Assembly: GCF_921293875.1 (NCBI RefSeq)
Contig: NZ_CAKLDI010000001.1
Location: 2,233,915 to 2,297,914 of the forward strand
Direction: 5' to 3'
DNA: 64,000 bases
From: Vibrio stylophorae
GTDB taxonomy: Bacteria > Pseudomonadota > Gammaproteobacteria > Enterobacterales > Vibrionaceae
In this document: piece after piece, positions 41,592-50,740 of the stretch
Numbering within the stretch: the stretch's first letter is position 1
How the letters are laid out: each line of letters begins with the position of its first letter
The notes under the pieces: generated by a model
Told to the model about the DNA's origin: nothing
The model's input: only the letters and a program-made list of their open reading frames with translations
Database searches by the model: none
Position numbers and translations under genes: made by a program

Positions 41592-42320
41592 TTATTCAGC
41601 AGCTACGAAACCGTCTTGCTCTGCTTGTGCAACGATGTCTTGGTTACGACCTTCGTTTACAGTTTGAGCAACAGCGTTTAGGTATAGTTGAACTGAACGG
41701 ATTGCGTCATCGTTACCTGGGATTACGAAATCAACGCCATCTGGATCAGAGTTAGTATCAACAACAGCAAACACTGGAATACCTAGGTTGTTTGCTTCTT
41801 TGATTGCAATGTGCTCGTGATCAGCGTCGATAACAAATAGCGCATCTGGTAGACCGCCCATGTTCTTGATACCGCCAAGTGATTTCTCAAGCTTTTCCAT
41901 TTCACGAGTACGCATTAGCGCTTCTTTCTTGGTTAGCTTTTCGAAAGTGCCGTCAGCAGCTTGAACTTCAAGGTCTTTAAGACGCTTGATTGATTGACGA
42001 ACAGTTTTCCAGTTAGTCAACATACCGCCCAACCAGCGGTTGTTCACATAGAACTGCTCACAGTTGATTGCAGCTTCTTTTACAGATTCGCTGGCTGCGC
42101 GCTTAGTACCAACGAAAAGAACTTTGCCTTTACGCTCAGCGATAGCGTTTAGCTTAGCAAGCGCTTCGTTGAACATAGGAACAGTTTTCTCTAGGTTGAT
42201 GATATGAACCTTGTTACGTGCGCCGAAAATGAAAGGTTTCATTTTTGGGTTCCAGTAACGGGTTTGGTGGCCGAAGTGCACACCGGCCTTCAGCATATCG
42301 CGCATAGAAACAGTAGCCAT
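41592..42320 (-). CDS. rpsB: 30S ribosomal protein S2
   Basis: Ribosomal protein S2, 242 residues (E. coli 241). [28 protein letters not shown] and the [22 protein letters not shown] segment are diagnostic. First gene of the rpsB-tsf transcript, behind a structured leader expected to mediate autoregulation by S2. Confidence 0.99.
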   Translation of the reverse strand: MATVSMRDMLKAGVHFGHQTRYWNPKMKPFIFGARNKVHIINLEKTVPMFNEALAKLNAIAERKGKVLFVGTKRAASESVKEAAINCEQFYVNNRWLGGMLTNWKTVRQSIKRLKDLEVQAADGTFEKLTKKEALMRTREMEKLEKSLGGIKNMGGLPDALFVIDADHEHIAIKEANNLGIPVFAVVDTNSDPDGVDFVIPGNDDAIRSVQLYLNAVAQTVNEGRNQDIVAQAEQDGFVAAE

Positions 42321-42472
42321 TGAATATTCCTCTTGGGGTTAGGCCTCCACATATCCCATGAATCCGACCCATATGTTGCTGTTTTCACAGCTTCACAGGC
42401 ACCCCGGAGCACGTGTCGATATGTGTGTGATGTTAATCAAATAAATTATGGAGAGGCATCTGCCAACTCCGG
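42321..42472 (-). promoter_or_regulatory. rpsB 5' leader (probable S2 autoregulatory RNA)
   Basis: About 150 nt of leader with strong potential structure: GGGGTGCC near 42396-42403 can pair with GGCCTAACCCC just upstream of the Shine-Dalgarno (42336-42346), enclosing a smaller hairpin GCTGT..ACAGC. This resembles the gammaproteobacterial rpsB leader to which S2 binds to repress its own translation. Pairing is seen; regulation is inferred from E. coli. Confidence 0.6.
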
Positions 42473-42477
42473 CGCGC

Positions 42478-42483
42478 TTTATA
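42478..42483 (-). promoter_or_regulatory. rpsB promoter (extended -10)
   Basis: Minus strand TGGTATAAA is an extended -10 (TGn before TATAAA at 42478-42483), followed by a GC-only discriminator GCGCGCC, typical of stringently controlled ribosomal promoters. The -35 region is poor. It lies ~158 bp from the start codon. The remaining bases to the map gene (42484-42646) hold its promoter region and no other feature. Confidence 0.6.
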
Positions 42484-42646
42484 CCACAAAAGCGCAGTAA
42501 AACACCAGCGACAAAATCAGAATCGATGGTTTTTTGCCATACTGATACAACAGCGCAGGCTGCGTTTAAGAATGAATCTAGTTTTCAGTTATGGTCGAGC
42601 CTGCTAACATATGCGGTTTATCGCCATAGCATTAGGTAGAAGGTCG

Positions 42647-43438
42647 ATGAGTATTCCAATTAAAAACGCTGATGAAATCGAAAAAATGCGCGTCGCTGGT
42701 AAGCTGGCCGCAGAGGTCTTGATGATGATCGAACCACACATCAAACCCGGCGTCAGCACGGGGGAGATCGACCGTATTTGTCACGATTATATCGTCAATA
42801 CCCAGCAAGCAATTCCTGCGCCGCTGAACTATCACGGTTTCCCCAAATCCATTTGTACCTCTGTAAACCATGTGGTTTGCCACGGTATTCCAGATGACAA
42901 CCAACTATTACAAGATGGCGACATCATCAATATCGATGTCACTGTCATTAAAGATGGTTACCACGGTGACACTTCTAAAATGTTTTTAGTGGGTGAAGTC
43001 AGCGCAGAAGACAAACGCTTGGTTCGCGTAACGCAAGACAGCTTGTACCACGCAATGAAGAAAGTGAAACCTGGCGTTAAACTTGGCGAGCTTGGTACAA
43101 CCATTCAAAAATTCATTAAGAAAAGCGGTCGCTTTTCCATTGTCAAAGACTACTGTGGTCACGGCATCGGTGCGAAATTCCACGAAGAGCCACAAGTGGT
43201 GCACTACAAAAACAATGACAACACTGTATTGAAAGCTGGCATGTGTTTTACCATCGAGCCAATGATCAATGCCGGTCGCTTTGCTTGTATTACCGATGAA
43301 GACGATGGCTGGACTTCTTATACCATCGATGGCAAAAATTCAGCGCAGTGGGAGCACACCCTACTGGTCACTGAAGATGGCTGCGAAGTCCTCACCCTAC
43401 GTGATGACGACACCATTCCACGTCATATGAAAAACTAA
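42647..43438 (+). CDS. map: Methionine aminopeptidase, type I
   Basis: Removes the N-terminal Met from nascent proteins; 263 residues (E. coli 264). Metal ligands are visible: two Asp in INIDVTVIKDGYHGDTSK, His in CGHGIGAKFHEEP, Glu in TIEPMINAG and Glu in QWEHTLLVT. The ATG at 42647 with AGAAGGT upstream gives MSIPIKNADEIEKMR, the family start. Divergent from rpsB, as in E. coli. Confidence 0.98.
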   Translation: MSIPIKNADEIEKMRVAGKLAAEVLMMIEPHIKPGVSTGEIDRICHDYIVNTQQAIPAPLNYHGFPKSICTSVNHVVCHGIPDDNQLLQDGDIINIDVTVIKDGYHGDTSKMFLVGEVSAEDKRLVRVTQDSLYHAMKKVKPGVKLGELGTTIQKFIKKSGRFSIVKDYCGHGIGAKFHEEPQVVHYKNNDNTVLKAGMCFTIEPMINAGRFACITDEDDGWTSYTIDGKNSAQWEHTLLVTEDGCEVLTLRDDDTIPRHMKN

Positions 43439-43483
43439 ACGTGGATTGAGCAATACTCAGCATTGCCAAAATCCAGTACACTA

Positions 43484-43509
43484 GAAGCCAGCTTTTGCTG
43501 GCTTTTTTT
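43484..43509 (+). terminator. Terminator of map
   Basis: AAGCCAGC, loop TTTT, GCTGGCTT, followed by more T. Confidence 0.92.
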
Positions 43510-43567
43510 ATCGCCAGTCCACTTAAAATTCGATGCAACATCGTATCGACTTGGATGCAGGATGCAT

Positions 43568-46174
43568 ATGGCTCAATTTCAATTCCCCACTCCATTTACA
43601 CCAGATCCCGCTATTCTTCGCGATTCTCTTGCCCAGTTTCATCAACGGCAGCAAACGCAGTTTGAGCAAGGCGAAGCCATTGAGACCTTGGTTCTTGAGC
43701 GATCCCAATGGATGGATCAGCTACTCACCTTGCTTTGGCAGCATCTAGGCTTTGATCAATATCCGCGTCTTTGTTTGGTCGCTGTGGGCGGCTATGGGCG
43801 CTGTGAGCTGCATCCACTGTCCGATATTGACCTGCTACTGCTTAGTGAGCAATCACTTCCTAAAAGTGCAGAAGAACCCATTAGCCAGCTGCTCACCTGC
43901 CTGTGGGATCTCAAACTGGAAGTGGGGCACAGCGTTCGCACCATTGATGCTTGCTATGACGCAGGCGAAACCGATCTCTCCATCGCCACCAATTTGCAAG
44001 AAGCTCGTTTGATTTGCGGCGATGACGCGCCGCTGCATCAGTTGAAATTACAAATTCATAATGAGCGTTTTTGGCCCAGTGAGCGTTTCTTTGCCGCTAA
44101 AGTCGAAGAGCAGCGCAGCCGTCATCGCCGTTATAACGACACCAGCTATAACCTAGAACCCGACATTAAAGCTAGCCCCGGTGGCCTGCGTGATATTCAT
44201 ACGCTAGCTTGGGTCGCGCGGCGTCATTTCGGGGCCACCAGCCTTTATGAAATGAGCCGTTTTGGCTTTTTGACTGATGCGGAATATCGCGAATTACTGG
44301 AGTGTCAAAACACCCTATGGCGCATTCGCTTTGCCCTGCATTTACAGCTCAAACGCTACGACAACCGGCTTACCTTTGCCCATCAAACTACGGTGGCCAC
44401 TTTGCTCGGTTACCAAGGGGAAGGTAATGAGCCCGTTGAGCGCATGATGAAAGATTTCTACCGCACCTGCAGCCGTGTTTCTGAGCTCAACCGCATGCTA
44501 CTGCACTTTTTTGATCAAGCCATCGTGCATGAAAATGAAGCGCAAACTGAAATTATTGACGATGATTTTTGTCGCCGAGGACACCGTATTGAGGCGCGTA
44601 AGCCTGCGCTTTTTCAAGCGCGGCCCTGCACTATTTTGGATATGTTTTTGCATATAGCCGCAAGCGATCAAATCACCGGTATTACCGCCATGACCATTCG
44701 ACAGCTGCGTACAGCGCGACGCCGACTCAATCATTTTTTGGTGGAAATTCCAGAAGCGCGAGAAAAATTTATGCAGCTGCTGCGCCATCCCAATGTATTG
44801 CATGGTGCACTCGGGGTGATGCATCGCTACGGCGTGCTGTCAGCTTACTTACCGCAGTGGAGCCGCATTGTCGGCCAGATGCAATTTGACCTTTTTCATA
44901 TCTATACCGTCGATGAACACAGCGTGCGCTTACTCAAACAGCTACGCACCTTTGCCGATGAAAAAAATCGTGAACAGCACCCGATCTGCTGTGAAATTTT
45001 CCCGCGCATGGTGAAAAAAGAGCTGCTCTATATTGCCGCCATTTTCCATGATATTGGCAAGGGGCAATCCGGCGATCACTCAGACATCGGCGCTCGAGAA
45101 GTACATGCATTTTGTCTGCAACATGGCTTATCAAAACATGAAGCCAATTTAGTCAGCTGGTTGGTACAAAACCATCTGTTAATGTCAGTCACAGCCCAGC
45201 GCCGCGATATTTACGATCCTGAAGTAATTCGTGAATTCGCCAAGCAAGTGCGCGATGAACTGCGCCTTGATTATTTGGTCTGCCTCACCGTTGCCGATAT
45301 CTGCGCCACCAATAGTAATTTATGGAATAGCTGGAAACGCAGCCTACTGGCCGAGCTTTATTACAGCACCCAAAAAGCGCTCAGACGCGGGCTTGAAAAC
45401 CCACCGGATATTCGCGAGCGCATTCGCCACAATCAGCAATTGGCGATGGCTGCGCTACATCAATCGGGCTTTGAAACGCAGCAAGTCGAACAGCTTTGGC
45501 AGCGCTTTAAAGCTGATTATTTTTTGCGTCATACCTATCAGCAAATCGCTTGGCATAGTGAACATTTACTGAAAAATCCCAATCAATCCCCTTTGGTCCT
45601 TGTCAGCCAACAGGCGATCCGCGGCGGCACTGAGATCTTTGTTTATCATCAAGATAAACCTCGCCTATTTGCCACCATTGCGGCGCTACTGGAGCGTAAA
45701 AATCTCAGCATTCATGACGCGCAAGTGATGATTAGTAAAGATGGCTTTGCCCTCGATACCTTTGTGGTGCTAGAGCCGGATGGCCAACCACTCAGTGACG
45801 ATCGCCATGAGCGTATCGTGCATGCGCTGATTCAAACCCTCAATACCAACCGCGCGCCGCAAAGTCCGCGCCGCGCACCGCGCCAGCTTCAACATTTTCA
45901 AGTTCGTACCCAAGTGGACTTTCTTCCCGCCAAGGATCGAAAACGCACCATGATGGAGCTGGTTGCCTTAGATATGCCGGGATTATTAGCTCGCGTCGGG
46001 ACGGTGCTTGCTGATTTTGAATTTAATCTTCACGCCGCCAAAATCACCACCATTGGCGAGCGCGCAGAGGATTTTTTCAGCCTCACCAATGGCGAAAATC
46101 AGCCACTCAGTGAATCAGAGCAACTGCAGTTAAAAGATGCCTTAATTGCAGCCATTGATAGTGCGGCGCAGTAG
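43568..46174 (+). CDS. glnD: Bifunctional uridylyltransferase/uridylyl-removing enzyme
   Basis: Nitrogen sensor that uridylylates PII proteins when glutamine is low and removes UMP when it is high; 868 residues (E. coli 890). Nucleotidyltransferase motif GGYGRCELHPLSDIDLLLL (~74-92), central HD hydrolase domain (IFHDIGKGQSGDHS), and two C-terminal ACT domains that bind glutamine (FATIAALLERKNLSIHDAQV and LVALDMPGLLARVGTVL). The ATG at 43568 is chosen for AGGA five bases upstream; the upstream in-frame extension runs through the map terminator and is rejected. Followed 8 bp later by a GST-like gene. Confidence 0.97.
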   Translation: MAQFQFPTPFTPDPAILRDSLAQFHQRQQTQFEQGEAIETLVLERSQWMDQLLTLLWQHLGFDQYPRLCLVAVGGYGRCELHPLSDIDLLLLSEQSLPKSAEEPISQLLTCLWDLKLEVGHSVRTIDACYDAGETDLSIATNLQEARLICGDDAPLHQLKLQIHNERFWPSERFFAAKVEEQRSRHRRYNDTSYNLEPDIKASPGGLRDIHTLAWVARRHFGATSLYEMSRFGFLTDAEYRELLECQNTLWRIRFALHLQLKRYDNRLTFAHQTTVATLLGYQGEGNEPVERMMKDFYRTCSRVSELNRMLLHFFDQAIVHENEAQTEIIDDDFCRRGHRIEARKPALFQARPCTILDMFLHIAASDQITGITAMTIRQLRTARRRLNHFLVEIPEAREKFMQLLRHPNVLHGALGVMHRYGVLSAYLPQWSRIVGQMQFDLFHIYTVDEHSVRLLKQLRTFADEKNREQHPICCEIFPRMVKKELLYIAAIFHDIGKGQSGDHSDIGAREVHAFCLQHGLSKHEANLVSWLVQNHLLMSVTAQRRDIYDPEVIREFAKQVRDELRLDYLVCLTVADICATNSNLWNSWKRSLLAELYYSTQKALRRGLENPPDIRERIRHNQQLAMAALHQSGFETQQVEQLWQRFKADYFLRHTYQQIAWHSEHLLKNPNQSPLVLVSQQAIRGGTEIFVYHQDKPRLFATIAALLERKNLSIHDAQVMISKDGFALDTFVVLEPDGQPLSDDRHERIVHALIQTLNTNRAPQSPRRAPRQLQHFQVRTQVDFLPAKDRKRTMMELVALDMPGLLARVGTVLADFEFNLHAAKITTIGERAEDFFSLTNGENQPLSESEQLQLKDALIAAIDSAAQ

Positions 46175-46182
46175 GAGAAGTG

Positions 46183-46830
46183 ATGTACCAACTCTATTAT
46201 TATCCCAATAATGCCAGCCTTGCCCCGCACTTTGTGCTGCAACACCTAGGTTGTGATTACCAACTGCTGCTGGTTGATCGCAAACAAAATGCCCAGCGCG
46301 ATCCCAGCTATCTCAAACTCAATCCCGCAGGCAGAATTCCGACCTTAGTCTTTGAGAAAAACCAAGTGCTCTTTGAAGCGGCAGCTATTTGCCAGTTTTT
46401 GGCAGAGCAGCACCCTGATGCCGAGTTAATGCCCATACCCGGCTCACCGCTACGCGCCCCAGCGCTGCAATGGCTGACCTATTTAACCAACACGCTGCAA
46501 GCAGAATTGATGGTGCGTTACTATCCGCATCGCCATACCGCTGATCAAAGCGACGAGGCCATTGCATCTGTGATTGAGGCGCAAGATCAGCGCCTTAATG
46601 AATGCTTTATTTTACTCAATGAGCAGCTCAGCCATGGTCCCTATCTATTAGGTGCCCAGCTCACTATCTGCGATTACTATCTGCTGATGTTGCTAGAGTG
46701 GTCACTCAAGATTAAGCCTTCCCCCCTGACCTATCCTCATCTTAAAAAATTTTGCCAGCAGATGATGACACTAAGCGTGGTGCAAGCCGTGTGCGACAAG
46801 GAACAGATCGATTTCTCTGCGCTTTGTTAA
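46183..46830 (+). CDS. Glutathione S-transferase family protein
   Basis: 215 residues with an N-terminal thioredoxin-like domain (~1-80; KLNPAGRIPTLVF, then FEAAAICQFLAE, the usual glutathione-binding ESxAI region read as FEAAAI) and a C-terminal helical domain containing LTICDYYLL, the GST N-capping box motif in the form T/S-x-x-D. Substrate unknown. AGGAG five bases before the ATG at 46183 decides the start. Directly downstream of glnD and likely cotranscribed. Confidence 0.9.
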   Translation: MYQLYYYPNNASLAPHFVLQHLGCDYQLLLVDRKQNAQRDPSYLKLNPAGRIPTLVFEKNQVLFEAAAICQFLAEQHPDAELMPIPGSPLRAPALQWLTYLTNTLQAELMVRYYPHRHTADQSDEAIASVIEAQDQRLNECFILLNEQLSHGPYLLGAQLTICDYYLLMLLEWSLKIKPSPLTYPHLKKFCQQMMTLSVVQAVCDKEQIDFSALC

Positions 46831-46900
46831 GCTATTTACTTGGTATTTGTTTAGCTATTTGTTTAGGTACCCAAGAGCGCGACATATGGTCAAACGCAAT

Positions 46901-46933
46901 AAAAAAACCACGGACTGCGCCGTGGTTTTTTAT
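46901..46933. terminator. Bidirectional terminator between GST and flavodoxin genes
   Basis: AAAAAACCACGG and its complement around a short loop, with A and T tracts on both sides; serves the convergent genes. Confidence 0.9.
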
Positions 46934-46941
46934 TTATTCCG

Positions 46942-47406
46942 CTAAACCGTGAGCTGTGTATTGAGCTGGCGCGAAAACTGCTTCAACCAAGCTTTGCAAG
47001 GCACCAGTGAATCAAGGGTTTCACTGGCATCAATCTCCAGCATAGGTAATAGCGGCTGCCCACCATATTCAGCAAGGAGCTGCTGCCAATGACGGCCTGC
47101 TTGGCAAAAATCGGGGTAACGGCTGTCCCCTAAGCCAACAACCGCATAGTGGCAATGACCTAGATAGCCGCCCAGCTCACGTAATTGCTCATAAAGCGGC
47201 GCAATGGCTTTGGGTTGTTCTCCTTGCCCCGTGGTTGACGTGACAATCACCACCACATCTTGGTGATAACGCAGTAACACCTCATATTCAGGCTGAGAAT
47301 ACAGCTGCACTTGCCAGCCAATGAGCGCCAGTTGATGGGCCAAATGTGTAGCCACTCGCTCTGCGGTTCCAAACTCACTGCCGACAAACACTCCGACTTT
47401 CACCAT
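46942..47406 (-). CDS. Flavodoxin (YqcA/MioC-like)
   Basis: Small FMN electron carrier of 154 residues. The FMN phosphate loop GSEFGTAE (~9-16), TSTTGQGEQP and GLGDSRYPDFCQAG (~83-96) fit the flavodoxin fold. The start at 47406 has GGGAG upstream. As in E. coli, it follows yqcC and truC, supporting YqcA orthology. Redox partner unknown. Confidence 0.92.
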   Translation of the reverse strand: MVKVGVFVGSEFGTAERVATHLAHQLALIGWQVQLYSQPEYEVLLRYHQDVVVIVTSTTGQGEQPKAIAPLYEQLRELGGYLGHCHYAVVGLGDSRYPDFCQAGRHWQQLLAEYGGQPLLPMLEIDASETLDSLVPCKAWLKQFSRQLNTQLTV

Positions 47407-47472
47407 CAAATCACTCCCTTTTTGCAATGATTTGATCAGTGTAGGTGGCAATTTTGTCTGGCTTGACTGAGA

Positions 47473-47496
47473 TTGCCGCTAAAACAAAAGCGGCAA
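47473..47496. other. Stem-loop after truC
   Basis: TTGCCGCT and its exact complement AGCGGCAA around an eight-base loop in the truC-flavodoxin interval, without a good T tract. Possibly a weak terminator or processing site. Confidence 0.45.
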
Positions 47497-47516
47497 ATGA
47501 CGCAACCTTATCAGGT

Positions 47517-48248
47517 CTATTGCGGCAGAAACTCCTGCCAACCAAATTTGATCATCAGCTGCTGCCAGGTGTCATCAAAATCAGCTTCAATATGAATGGC
47601 TTGATGCGTTATTGGGTGAACAAAACGCAGGGAAAGTGCGTGCAGCATCAAGCGGTGACAATGAAGGTGTTCGCGAAACAGACGGTTATGTCGACCATCA
47701 CCATAATTCACATCACCGATAATATGATGACTTAAATGATGCAGGTGACGACGTAATTGATGCTTGCGCCCCGTTTGTGGCAGCAGCGACAGCAAACTAT
47801 AGCGGCTAGTCTCATAACGGCCACAAGCAATGGGCAGCTCAACATGCGCCAAGGGCTGATACGCCGTGATCGCATCTTGTAGCGGCGCAGGTTGACTGGC
47901 TTTGCTATCGGCAATTTTGTCATGCTGCTTTTGCAGCGGATAATCCAGAACACCACCCTCTTTGAGCCAACCACGCACCACAGCCAAATATCGTTTTTCA
48001 ATGGCATGACTTTGGAAAATCGGCTGCATTAAGCTGGCGACCTCGCTAGACAGTGCAAACAAAAGCACGCCAGAGGTAGGTTTGTCTAAACGATGAATGG
48101 GAAATACATGGCGACCTAATTGATCGCGCAGCGTTTGCATCACAAATTGTGTTTCATGGCGATCCAGCCAAGAACGGTGCACCAGCATGCCTGCGGGTTT
48201 ATTGACGGCAACCAGCCATTCATCTTGGTAGCAGATGGTTAAGCTCAT
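47517..48248 (-). CDS. truC: tRNA pseudouridine(65) synthase
   Basis: RluA-family pseudouridine synthase acting at U65 of tRNA-Ile and tRNA-Asp; 243 residues (E. coli 260). Catalytic motif FPIHRLDKPTSGVLLFA with the essential Asp, and RKHQLRRHLHHLSHHIIGD downstream. ATG overlaps the yqcC stop as ATGA. Confidence 0.96.
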   Translation of the reverse strand: MSLTICYQDEWLVAVNKPAGMLVHRSWLDRHETQFVMQTLRDQLGRHVFPIHRLDKPTSGVLLFALSSEVASLMQPIFQSHAIEKRYLAVVRGWLKEGGVLDYPLQKQHDKIADSKASQPAPLQDAITAYQPLAHVELPIACGRYETSRYSLLSLLPQTGRKHQLRRHLHHLSHHIIGDVNYGDGRHNRLFREHLHCHRLMLHALSLRFVHPITHQAIHIEADFDDTWQQLMIKFGWQEFLPQ

Positions 48249-48568
48249 GAAGCGGCTCCTAATCGGTCATCAAGCTGCAAAGTAATCTCTAAAATGGCCT
48301 GCTGATAGGGCAGATTCAGTAAGCTTTGCTCAAAATAGGGGGAGATACAAAATGTACTCGGTAAAGGTGCGCCACTGCGCAACAAGGCTTGCATGCGCGG
48401 AATCAAAATCCATTGCAGCCATTCAGTGGGCGTCAGCGTATCAATGGCAAAAGGCTCTACACTTTGTAGCGCTTGAGGGCTTGGCGGTTGTGATTGCCAG
48501 CAACCCTGTTGTTTGAGCACCACTTCAAGTTGATTGAGTAGTTGCTCACATTCTTGCCTAGAATTCAT
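48245..48568 (-). CDS. yqcC: YqcC family protein (DUF446)
   Basis: Small conserved protein of 107 residues, mostly helical, with the family pattern FAIDTLTPTEWLQWILIPRMQALL. Function unknown, reproducibly next to truC. First gene of the yqcC-truC-flavodoxin unit; divergent from the next gene across 112 bp. Confidence 0.93.
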   Translation of the reverse strand: MNSRQECEQLLNQLEVVLKQQGCWQSQPPSPQALQSVEPFAIDTLTPTEWLQWILIPRMQALLRSGAPLPSTFCISPYFEQSLLNLPYQQAILEITLQLDDRLGAAS

Positions 48569-48680
48569 GGGAATCTCCTTGAAATCGCGGCGCAGGATAC
48601 CATCAAAATAGACAAGCCCCTATAATCGCACTCTTTTATCGCTGCATTTTCTCGCCATTGCATAATTATTAGGAGATTCA

Positions 48681-49739
48681 ATGTCTGCACCGCACACGCT
48701 CTCGGCTTTACTTCAACAGGCACAATGTCATTTTCGTATTTATGATTTAAGCCGCCGCGTCACCGCTCTTTCTCACAGCCAATTTGCAGCCATTGAAGCA
48801 AACCAGCAGCCTTATCCCTATCCGATGAATCAGCAAGCGCAAATCGCCGTGGCCTTTTGGCGCGAAGCACAAGCACCCTACATTTGGTTTGTCGCCCTAC
48901 CATTGGATGAGCGCGGCTTGCTAAAACAAGCGGCCATGGGCGATTTCATCAAATATATTTTACAAGCGCTCAGCCAAGACCCAACTCAGAGTCAAACCAA
49001 TCAGCAAGAAAATCCCTATAGCATCACGCCCAAAGAGGACAAAATGGCGGTCTTTCATGCCAAGCTGACCGCTGAAATGAGCCTCCCTGCCAGTCAATAC
49101 TACGCACCGGCACAAAACTATTTTGCTGGCGATGAATACCAGCAGGGGTGGCAGAGTTTGGGGTTACAGGGCATCGCCGATTTTTGCGCACGTCTTGAGC
49201 AGCACAACCAGCGCACGCAAATTCGCCGCGCGCTGCAACATCTTCCGCTGCCCGTGCGCTACGCCACGCTTGGCTGTTTAGAGCATATGCACATTGATGA
49301 CAAATTGGCACAGACCCTGTTTGAGTTGCTCACCCGCGAATATGAAAAGGGCATGGGTCAGTATCAAGATGAAAACGATGCTGTAGGCTGCGATCTCTTT
49401 TTGCTCACCGCCTATGTGCGCGCTTTGGCCTTAGCACCAGAAAATTGGCGCGATCAAGCCGTAGAATTGCTCCTAAATGATCCTCACCTCAATCATCCAG
49501 AGCTGCTGGTAGCCATTGCGGGTCGCTGCTGGGAATCACTACAAATACCCGAGCGATTGGTTTTGTTTTTATTGCGCTTGGCCGAGCTTAAGCAAGCTTC
49601 TCTTTTCGCCCGTCTATTTGCCGATCTAGTGCGTTTACCTAGCGTTCGACCAACCGCACTGCAACTACTCAATCAGCCCTTGCCCGCAACACTTGAGCAA
49701 GCGCTCACGCAAATGCAGCAAGGACTGCAAGCTCAATAA
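48681..49739 (+). CDS. DUF3549 family protein
   Basis: Conserved protein of 352 residues, a Vibrionaceae and relatives family of unknown function. The N-terminal half looks globular (FRIYDLSRRV, PLDERGLLKQA), the middle is Gln-rich (~95-115), and the C-terminal half is alpha-helical and HEAT-like by eye (LTAYVRALALAPENWRDQAVELLL, written here in parts: LTAYVRALAL and DQAVELLLNDP). No signal peptide. AGGAG before the ATG. Followed 12 bp later by a DUF3301 gene, so the pair forms an operon. Confidence 0.85.
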   Translation: MSAPHTLSALLQQAQCHFRIYDLSRRVTALSHSQFAAIEANQQPYPYPMNQQAQIAVAFWREAQAPYIWFVALPLDERGLLKQAAMGDFIKYILQALSQDPTQSQTNQQENPYSITPKEDKMAVFHAKLTAEMSLPASQYYAPAQNYFAGDEYQQGWQSLGLQGIADFCARLEQHNQRTQIRRALQHLPLPVRYATLGCLEHMHIDDKLAQTLFELLTREYEKGMGQYQDENDAVGCDLFLLTAYVRALALAPENWRDQAVELLLNDPHLNHPELLVAIAGRCWESLQIPERLVLFLLRLAELKQASLFARLFADLVRLPSVRPTALQLLNQPLPATLEQALTQMQQGLQAQ

Positions 49740-49751
49740 AGGAGTCATTGA

Positions 49752-50102
49752 ATGTCTTTAGTTGCTATCGTTGCCCTGGTGTTTGCTGCTTGTCTATTTT
49801 GGCAACAACGCAAACAATCAGAATTGGCTCATTTTCATGCCTCGCGCTATTGCAAACAGCAATCGCTACAATTACTTACGGTGGCTCGGGAACGATGGCA
49901 ATGGCATTGGCGTAAAGGCGCGCGCGGGCTTTGTACACACTATCAATTTGAGTTTTCCGCCACGGGTGATGATCATTATCAAGGTCAGTTGGTGATGCAA
50001 GGGATGCGTTTACTACAAATTAAAACGCCGCCACATCACCTTCCCACAGCGCCACCACCGGAGCAGGGCTGCTGCGTGGTGAATTTAAAAGACTATCGCT
50101 AG
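49752..50102 (+). CDS. DUF3301 family protein, single N-terminal membrane anchor
   Basis: 116 residues, with a hydrophobic segment at ~3-18 (LVAIVALVFAACLFW) followed by QQRKQSELAHFHASRYCKQ, so probably an inner-membrane protein with most of the chain on one side. Family of unknown function, linked to the DUF3549 gene upstream. AAAGGAG precedes the ATG. Confidence 0.85.
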   Translation: MSLVAIVALVFAACLFWQQRKQSELAHFHASRYCKQQSLQLLTVARERWQWHWRKGARGLCTHYQFEFSATGDDHYQGQLVMQGMRLLQIKTPPHHLPTAPPPEQGCCVVNLKDYR

Positions 50103-50183
50103 TATCTATTGGCTAGTCACGAATTTGGCTCATCGCCAAAAATGATGGTGCTTGCCTCACCTTGGCCCAGAATAAGCACGCCA

Positions 50184-50227
50184 GATACACAAGTTAGATA
50201 AATAAGCCGATACACAAGCTAGATAAA
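50184..50227. repeat. Two-copy direct repeat, 25-bp period
   Basis: GATACACAAGTTAGATAAA (50184-50202) recurs as GATACACAAGCTAGATAAA (50209-50227), one mismatch in 19. It lies between the DUF3301 stop and its terminator. No function apparent. Confidence 0.8.
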
Positions 50228-50263
50228 CCGATTCGCACGTAAAGTTCGACACGCTAAAAGCAC

Positions 50264-50288
50264 AAAACCCGCCTTTGGGCGGGTTTTG
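50264..50288. terminator. Terminator downstream of the DUF3549-DUF3301 operon
   Basis: AAAACCCGCC, short loop, GGCGGGTTTT. It can act on both strands and lies just past the csrB terminator on the opposite side. Confidence 0.85.
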
Positions 50289-50316
50289 CCATGATGGTCA
50301 TCTTCATGCAACCATC

Positions 50317-50733
50317 AAAAGAATGGGCGCAACTTGCGTTGCGCCCTTAAGTTTTTTCGCAGCTATCCGGCTACTAGCAGTGCTCCCTGCCTCATTCCTT
50401 GAAATTCGCCAAATCCCTTAGCTTGTTCCGTTTTATCTCTCCTTCCTGGAGGTGTCCAACTCGGTCTATCCTGACCAATCGAGGTATCCTAACACTCGAT
50501 AACAACGCTATCCTAGCGAGTTCCTTTAGCCTTATCCGTAAAGCGATGTCCCTAACTTCATCCTGAAGTGGTCCTGTGTCATCCTGACTGCAAGTATTCC
50601 TGCCTTGCTTAGCGGTTCCATCCAGCTGTCCATTCGCTTCCTGCTCGACCAGCGTTCCTCGCTCATCGACCCTCATCCTGAGGTTGCCATCACTCCTTGG
50701 CGCTTTCCTGTTCCGTTTGTCATTTCCTTTGAC
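50317..50733 (-). ncRNA. csrB: CsrB regulatory RNA (sponge of the translational regulator CsrA)
   Basis: About 417 nt on the minus strand, with no coding gene. By hand count it contains ~28 GGA triplets, many as (C/U)AGGAU or CAGGAA in the loops of small hairpins: CCTCAGGATGAGG, CTTCAGGATGAAG, CGCTAGGATAGCG, GGTCAGGATAGACC and CTCCAGGAAGGAG. The last part (GGGAGCA...TAGC-GGAT-GCTGCGAAA) closely resembles E. coli CsrB. It ends in a strong hairpin (GGGCGCAAC/GTTGCGCCC, 50325-50346) and ATTCTTTT. E. coli csrB also lies between yqcC and syd. Such RNAs titrate CsrA and so control carbon flux, motility, biofilm and quorum sensing. The 5' end is placed at the G about seven bases after the -10. Confidence 0.9.
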
Positions 50734-50740
50734 GTCATTC

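Noticed and set aside
50392-50676. 94-residue minus-strand frame inside the non-coding region
   Set aside because: It is the CsrB RNA read as protein; its repeats come from the GGA hairpins, and there is no translation start context.
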